Shown one piece after another: positions 6,766-9,938 of a stretch of 9,938 nt of DNA. The stretch comes from Candidatus Zixiibacteriota bacterium (lineage in GTDB: Bacteria > Zixibacteria > MSB-5A5 > SM1-73), in assembly GCA_023127875.1 (NCBI GenBank), contig JAGMFA010000075.1:1-9938 (forward strand), in the 5' to 3' direction. The number at the start of each line of letters is the position of its first letter. Position 1 is the stretch's first letter. The notes under the pieces were generated by a model. It saw only the letters and a list, made by a program, of their open reading frames with translations, had not been told where the DNA came from and searched no databases. Position numbers and translations under genes: made by a program.

Positions 6766-8109
6766 ATGAAGATCAAATCAATAAAAAATGGAAGTATCGC
6801 CTCTCAACATGTTATTTCAACAGGAGATGAACTTCTGGAGATAAACGAACATCCTATAAATGATATCATCGACTATAAATTCTTTTCCACCGATCATCAT
6901 TTAAAGATGAAGTTTAAAGCAAGGGGGGGAGGAATAAAAATGGTTGAAGTAAGAAAACAACCGGATGAGGATTTAGGATTGGAGTTCTACCCGATAAAAT
7001 ATAAAAGTTGCAACAACAACTGCATATTTTGTTTCGTCCATCAGCTTCCAAAAGGTTTAAGAAAAGCCTTGTATTTTAAAGATGAAGATTTTCGTCTTTC
7101 TTTTCTGTACGGCAATTTTATTACGTTAACTAATACTTTATATGAGGACATAAAACGCATTATATATCAACGCCTTAGCCCGTTATATGTTTCGGTGCAT
7201 ACCACTGATGCAAAACTGAGGGAAAGGATTTTGTCGAATCCCCAAATCCCTGATATTATGCCCCTGATTAGAAGATTGGCACAAGGGAGAATAGAGATGC
7301 ATACCCAGATTGTTTTGTGTCCGGGGATCAATGATGGGAAGTATCTGGAAAAATCTATAAAGGATTTATCGGACTTTTATCCTTATGTAAAATCGCTGGC
7401 ACTGGTGCCGGTTGGTCTAACAAAGTTTAGAAATAAGTTGCCCCAGATACAACCAGTGGATAAAAACTATTCCAAAAAGGTCATCCAGTTGGTGGACGGA
7501 TGGCAGAAGTTTTTCAGAAAGAGGTGGGAAAGTGGTTTCGTTTATGCGGCAGATGAGTTCTTCACCAAAGCGGAGCTTGACATTCCAAGCAGAAGATATT
7601 ATGATGAATTTTATCAGGTTGAGAACGGTGTGGGGATGATGTGTCAGTTATTGGATAACTTGAAGTCAAAACATAGGCTTTTGCCGAGAAGCTTAAAGAA
7701 CAACTTAAACCTCACTCTGGTAACTGGAGTATCAGCCTTTAGGCTGATCAAAGAAACAATAAAACAGAAATTAAATTCAATATCCGATCTTAAGATTAGA
7801 CCGGTGGCAGTGGAAAATAACTTTTTTGGACATACTGTAACTGTTACCGGTCTTTTGACCGGTACGGATATTATGGATACTCTGGGAAAGAAGAAAAACC
7901 TAAGTGAGATTATTCTTCTTCCACCAAACTGTATAAACCAGGATGGATTGTTTTTGGATGATTTAACTCCCCAGGATTTAGAAAAAGAATTAGGACGCAA
8001 GGTAGCAATCGGATCATATGATCTGGTGGAAAGCTTAATGAGAATATTTGAGGGACAGAAATCAGACAATCTTGGACCGAGACCAAAAAAAGAAGAGAGA
8101 TCAAGCTAA
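6766..8109 (+). CDS. PDZ / radical SAM / DUF512 protein of unknown function
   Basis: A 447-residue protein of the COG1625-like family that joins a small PDZ-like module to a radical-SAM region and a C-terminal DUF512 domain. The N-terminus (about 1-65) reads like a PDZ fold, with GSIA (9-12) and TGDELLEINEHPI (19-31). The radical SAM cluster motif is CNNNCIFC, with Cys82, Cys86 and Cys89 spaced CX3CX2C to hold a [4Fe-4S] cluster and S-adenosylmethionine. The remainder, with the LVTGVSAF and NNFFGHTVTVTGLLTG segments (from about residue 317), fits DUF512. No substrate is known to me. The ATG at 6766 has only a weak TTAGG directly before it. It follows pgsA by 31 bases and precedes der by 19. 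Adjacency to der recurs in Firmicutes, which hints at a link to ribosome or envelope biology. The function is unknown. Confidence 0.88.
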   Translation: MKIKSIKNGSIASQHVISTGDELLEINEHPINDIIDYKFFSTDHHLKMKFKARGGGIKMVEVRKQPDEDLGLEFYPIKYKSCNNNCIFCFVHQLPKGLRKALYFKDEDFRLSFLYGNFITLTNTLYEDIKRIIYQRLSPLYVSVHTTDAKLRERILSNPQIPDIMPLIRRLAQGRIEMHTQIVLCPGINDGKYLEKSIKDLSDFYPYVKSLALVPVGLTKFRNKLPQIQPVDKNYSKKVIQLVDGWQKFFRKRWESGFVYAADEFFTKAELDIPSRRYYDEFYQVENGVGMMCQLLDNLKSKHRLLPRSLKNNLNLTLVTGVSAFRLIKETIKQKLNSISDLKIRPVAVENNFFGHTVTVTGLLTGTDIMDTLGKKKNLSEIILLPPNCINQDGLFLDDLTPQDLEKELGRKVAIGSYDLVESLMRIFEGQKSDNLGPRPKKEERSS

Positions 8110-8128
8110 TCCATTTTATCCGTAGACC

Positions 8129-9442
8129 ATGCCTGTTCCAATCGTTGCCATAATAGGCAGACCCAATGTAGGAAAATCTACCCTGTTTAACCGGCTTTTG
8201 AAAAAGCGCATTGCAGTGGTGGATGATGAGCCGGGGATCACCCGGGACCGAAATTATGCCTTTACCACCTGGAACAGAAAAGGCTTCTTTTTGGTTGATA
8301 CCGGTGGATATGTTCCCTCAAGCGGAACCGAGATGGAGAAGTTGGTGAAAGCTCAAGCAGAGATAGCCATATCTGAGGCGGATTTGATCGTTTTTCTAGT
8401 TGATGCAAAGGTAGGAGCACAGTCACTCGACTTGGAGATAGCCAGGCGGTTGAGGAAAACAAAAAAGGGAGTGGTGCTGGTGGCAAATAAGGTGGATGGA
8501 CCTAAGGGTGAGGATGATATATATTCCTTGAACAAGCTGGGCTTGGGAGAGCCTGCGGGTGTGTCTGCCTTAAATGGCAGAAACATCGGCGATCTTTTAG
8601 ATCAGATCGTCTCAGGTTTGCCGGAAGAGGTCGCCTATGAGGAGAAAAAGGAAGGCATCAAGGTGGCGGTGATCGGAAGACCGAATGTGGGGAAATCATC
8701 CTTTGTCAATGCTCTTTTGGGGAAGGAGAAGCTGATAGTTGCAGAAGCGCCGGGGACCACCAGAGATGCAATCGATACTGAATTAGAAATAGAGGAACAA
8801 TCCTTTACTCTGATCGATACCGCAGGCTTGCGGCGTAAAACTAAGATTAAGGAGAGTTTGGAATATTATACTACCTTGAGAACCTTAAGGTCGATCGAAA
8901 GATGCGATGTGGCATTGATTTTGATCGAAGCTCAGATGGGACTTTTAAAACAGGACGTAAAGATCGCAGATGAAGTCAATGATCTGCGAAAGGGAATGGT
9001 AATAGGAATAAATAAATGGGATATTATAGAGAAGGATGATAAAACCGCAGATCTTTATACCAAAGCATTGAGACAGAAAGCACCAATGCTTAAGTTCGTG
9101 CCACTAATTTACATCTCAGCAAAAACCAGACAAAGGGTTAAGACAACCATGGATTTGGTCTTGCGGGTTTATGATGAGAGAAAAAAAAGAATAGAGACTG
9201 CCGAATTGAACCAAAAATTAGAAAAAGACATAAAAGCCAGACCCCCTGCTTCAGTTAAAGGGAAATACATCAAAATTTATTACGTTACCCAAACAGATAT
9301 CCAGCCTCCTACATTTGTATTTTTCTGTAATTATCCGGAGCTTTTGAAAAAGCCATATCTGAGATATCTGGAGAATAGGATCAGAGAACATTTTGGCTTT
9401 CTGGGAACGCCGATCAGGATTAAGATAAAGAAGAGAGAGTAA
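8129..9442 (+). CDS. der: Ribosome-assembly GTPase Der (EngA)
   Basis: Essential double GTPase that binds the 50S subunit and helps its late maturation. The 437 residues fit the family. The first G domain has GRPNVGKS (10-17), PGITRD (35-40), DTGG (57-60), NKVD (120-123) and a SAL-type G5 (146-148). The second has GRPNVGKS (183-190), PGTTRD (208-213), DTAGLRRK (230-237) and NKWD (295-298), with ISAK as G5. A basic KH-like domain fills about 350-437 and ends in a lysine/arginine tail. Two tandem G domains distinguish it from Era and other single-domain GTPases. The start MPVPIVAIIGRPNVGKS is canonical, though no Shine-Dalgarno precedes the ATG at 8129. With only 19 bases after the radical-SAM gene, co-transcription is likely. 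Confidence 0.98.
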   Translation: MPVPIVAIIGRPNVGKSTLFNRLLKKRIAVVDDEPGITRDRNYAFTTWNRKGFFLVDTGGYVPSSGTEMEKLVKAQAEIAISEADLIVFLVDAKVGAQSLDLEIARRLRKTKKGVVLVANKVDGPKGEDDIYSLNKLGLGEPAGVSALNGRNIGDLLDQIVSGLPEEVAYEEKKEGIKVAVIGRPNVGKSSFVNALLGKEKLIVAEAPGTTRDAIDTELEIEEQSFTLIDTAGLRRKTKIKESLEYYTTLRTLRSIERCDVALILIEAQMGLLKQDVKIADEVNDLRKGMVIGINKWDIIEKDDKTADLYTKALRQKAPMLKFVPLIYISAKTRQRVKTTMDLVLRVYDERKKRIETAELNQKLEKDIKARPPASVKGKYIKIYYVTQTDIQPPTFVFFCNYPELLKKPYLRYLENRIREHFGFLGTPIRIKIKKRE

Positions 9443-9445
9443 AGA

Positions 9446-9487
9446 GTGCAGATTACAGATTGCAGACAGCAGACTAAAGATTAAAGA
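9446..9487. repeat. Heptamer tandem array, 6 degenerate units
   Basis: Six uninterrupted 7-base units read GTGCAGA, TTACAGA, TTGCAGA, CAGCAGA, CTAAAGA and TTAAAGA, so each ends in an A-G-A triplet preceded by C or A. The array starts 3 bases after the der stop and lies in a non-coding gap. Like the octamer array after nadK it looks slippage-derived. The units are more diverged, so the period rests mainly on the shared AGA. Confidence 0.7.
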
Positions 9488-9518
9488 GAAATTTTCATTT
9501 ATCTAAGTGTTGGCAATC

Positions 9519-9800
9519 ATGCCTGAGTTCTATTCGGATGAAGTAGATGTGACTAAAGATGAGGAGACTAGAAATCCAATCTCATTTATCTGGAAAGGCA
9601 AAGAATATAAGATAAAAGAGGTGATCGCCTTCTGGCCCGATTTCAGTTATTCTGAGTCTGGTGCCAAGAGAAAAAGATGGTGGCAGAGAAAACATAGAAA
9701 CTACTACAGGGTATTAACAGAAAAAGAGGAGGTCTTCGAAATATACCTCGATCGGGGATCGAAAAAGGAAGCATGGATACTCTACACCAGACTGGAGTAG
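9519..9800 (+). CDS. Small DUF6504-like protein of unknown function
   Basis: A 93-residue soluble protein with no signal peptide or membrane span. It is charged and tryptophan-rich (Trp25, 39, 54, 55 and 86). The pattern PISFIWKGKEYKIKEV (20-35), then a WWQRKHRNYYRV stretch (54-65), then FEIYLDRG (73-80) and a final W-x-L-Y-x-R segment resembles the DUF6504 family, small beta-rich proteins found in some genomes near translesion-polymerase genes. I base this on pattern memory, so it is a moderate call, and no function is known to me. The frame is also open from a GTG at 9507, which would add four residues; I prefer the ATG at 9519. Neither start has a clear Shine-Dalgarno. Confidence 0.7.
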   Translation: MPEFYSDEVDVTKDEETRNPISFIWKGKEYKIKEVIAFWPDFSYSESGAKRKRWWQRKHRNYYRVLTEKEEVFEIYLDRGSKKEAWILYTRLE

Positions 9801-9811
9801 ATTAGCAAATT

Positions 9812-9885
9812 ACCTCTCCCCCTTCTGTCCCCTTCAGGATGAACCCCTCTCCATGAAATAGAGAGGGGGAGAGAGGGGGAGAGGT
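9812..9885. repeat. C/G-rich nested palindromic repeat, copy B (inverted relative to copy A)
   Basis: Outer arms ACCTCTCCCCCT (9812-9823) and AGGGGGAGAGGT (9874-9885) are perfectly complementary. Inner arms CCCCTCTC (9844-9851) and GAGAGGGG (9861-9868) enclose CATGAAATA. Positions 9844-9885 match the reverse complement of 6109-6151 almost completely. The left half here carries about 17 extra bases relative to copy A. There is no T-run after it, so it does not look like a terminator. Confidence 0.85.
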
Positions 9886-9895
9886 TCAAGCAGGT

Positions 9896-9903
9896 GAGGT
9901 GAT
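9896..9903 (+). promoter_or_regulatory. Ribosome-binding site of the truncated last gene
   Basis: GAGGTGAT is an eight-base match to the complement of the usual 16S rRNA 3' end. It lies directly before the ATG at 9905 and just outside the right arm of palindrome copy B. It is the main evidence that a gene starts here. Confidence 0.6.
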
Positions 9904-9904
9904 T

Positions 9905-9938
9905 ATGAATATTACTTTAGATTATCTAAGAGGTAGAA
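9905..9938 (+). CDS. Start of an unidentified gene, cut off by the window end
   Basis: The ATG at 9905 opens a frame that runs to the end of the window: 11 residues, MNITLDYLRGR. The strong GAGGTGAT upstream supports real initiation. The peptide is too short to assign a family. If the preceding gene is indeed DUF6504-like, a DNA-repair or polymerase gene could be looked for here, but nothing in these residues shows it. Confidence 0.5.
   Translation, partial: MNITLDYLRGR

Noticed and set aside
7644..8069. Long open frame on the minus strand opposite the radical-SAM gene
   Set aside because: It lies wholly within a confidently identified gene, resembles no family I recognise, and similar antisense frames occur opposite the other genes here.
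9812..9885. Palindrome copy B as an intrinsic terminator
   Set aside because: There is no T-run after the right arm, and the same sequence recurs inverted at 6109, which fits a dispersed repeat.

Overview
This is an ordinary chromosomal housekeeping segment from a bacterium. Every gene I can support is on the + strand. In order they are: a short-chain polyprenyl diphosphate synthase, dxs, nadK, recN, a PgsA-type CDP-alcohol phosphatidyltransferase, a PDZ/radical-SAM/DUF512 protein, der (engA), a small DUF6504-like protein, and the first codons of another gene cut off by the window end. There is no tRNA, rRNA, CRISPR, transposase, phage or defence gene. The protein families are bacterial (Dxs, RecN, Der). 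The moderate-to-low GC, scattered short palindromic and 7/8-bp tandem repeats between genes, and a mix of strong, weak and absent Shine-Dalgarno sequences would suit an uncultured candidate-phylum bacterium, perhaps in or near the FCB group. That placement is inference and is weak.

Layout. Positions 1-102 are an AT-rich leader. Positions 103-3117 are an isoprenoid pair: the polyprenyl synthase and dxs are 9 bases apart, with the dxs ribosome-binding site overlapping the upstream stop. Positions 3118-3300 hold nested palindromes and a hairpin followed by a T-run. nadK (3301-4167) is followed by seven copies of an octamer (4173-4228), then a good TATAAT box and recN (4305-6023). Positions 6109-6166 hold a C/G-rich palindromic repeat that runs almost into the start of pgsA (6177-6734). 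The radical-SAM protein (6766-8109) and der (8129-9442) follow closely. Six copies of a heptamer (9446-9487) separate der from the DUF6504-like gene (9519-9800). A second, inverted copy of the palindromic repeat (9812-9885) precedes the truncated gene at 9905.

How the genes relate. Dxs makes the first committed intermediate of the MEP pathway, and the neighbouring prenyl synthase uses the resulting C5 units, so the first two genes form one pathway module. NadK supplies NADP(H), which the MEP pathway and lipid synthesis need, and nadK beside recN next to a prenyl synthase/dxs pair is a recurring bacterial arrangement. PgsA makes the precursor of phosphatidylglycerol. The PDZ/radical-SAM/DUF512 protein sits directly before the ribosome-assembly GTPase Der, an arrangement also seen in Firmicutes.

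I do not see a clear new system. The items most worth following are the uncharacterised radical-SAM protein coupled to der, and the repeat families: two inverted copies of a palindrome, each a short distance upstream of a start codon, and two period-7/8 arrays each beginning within six bases of a stop codon.
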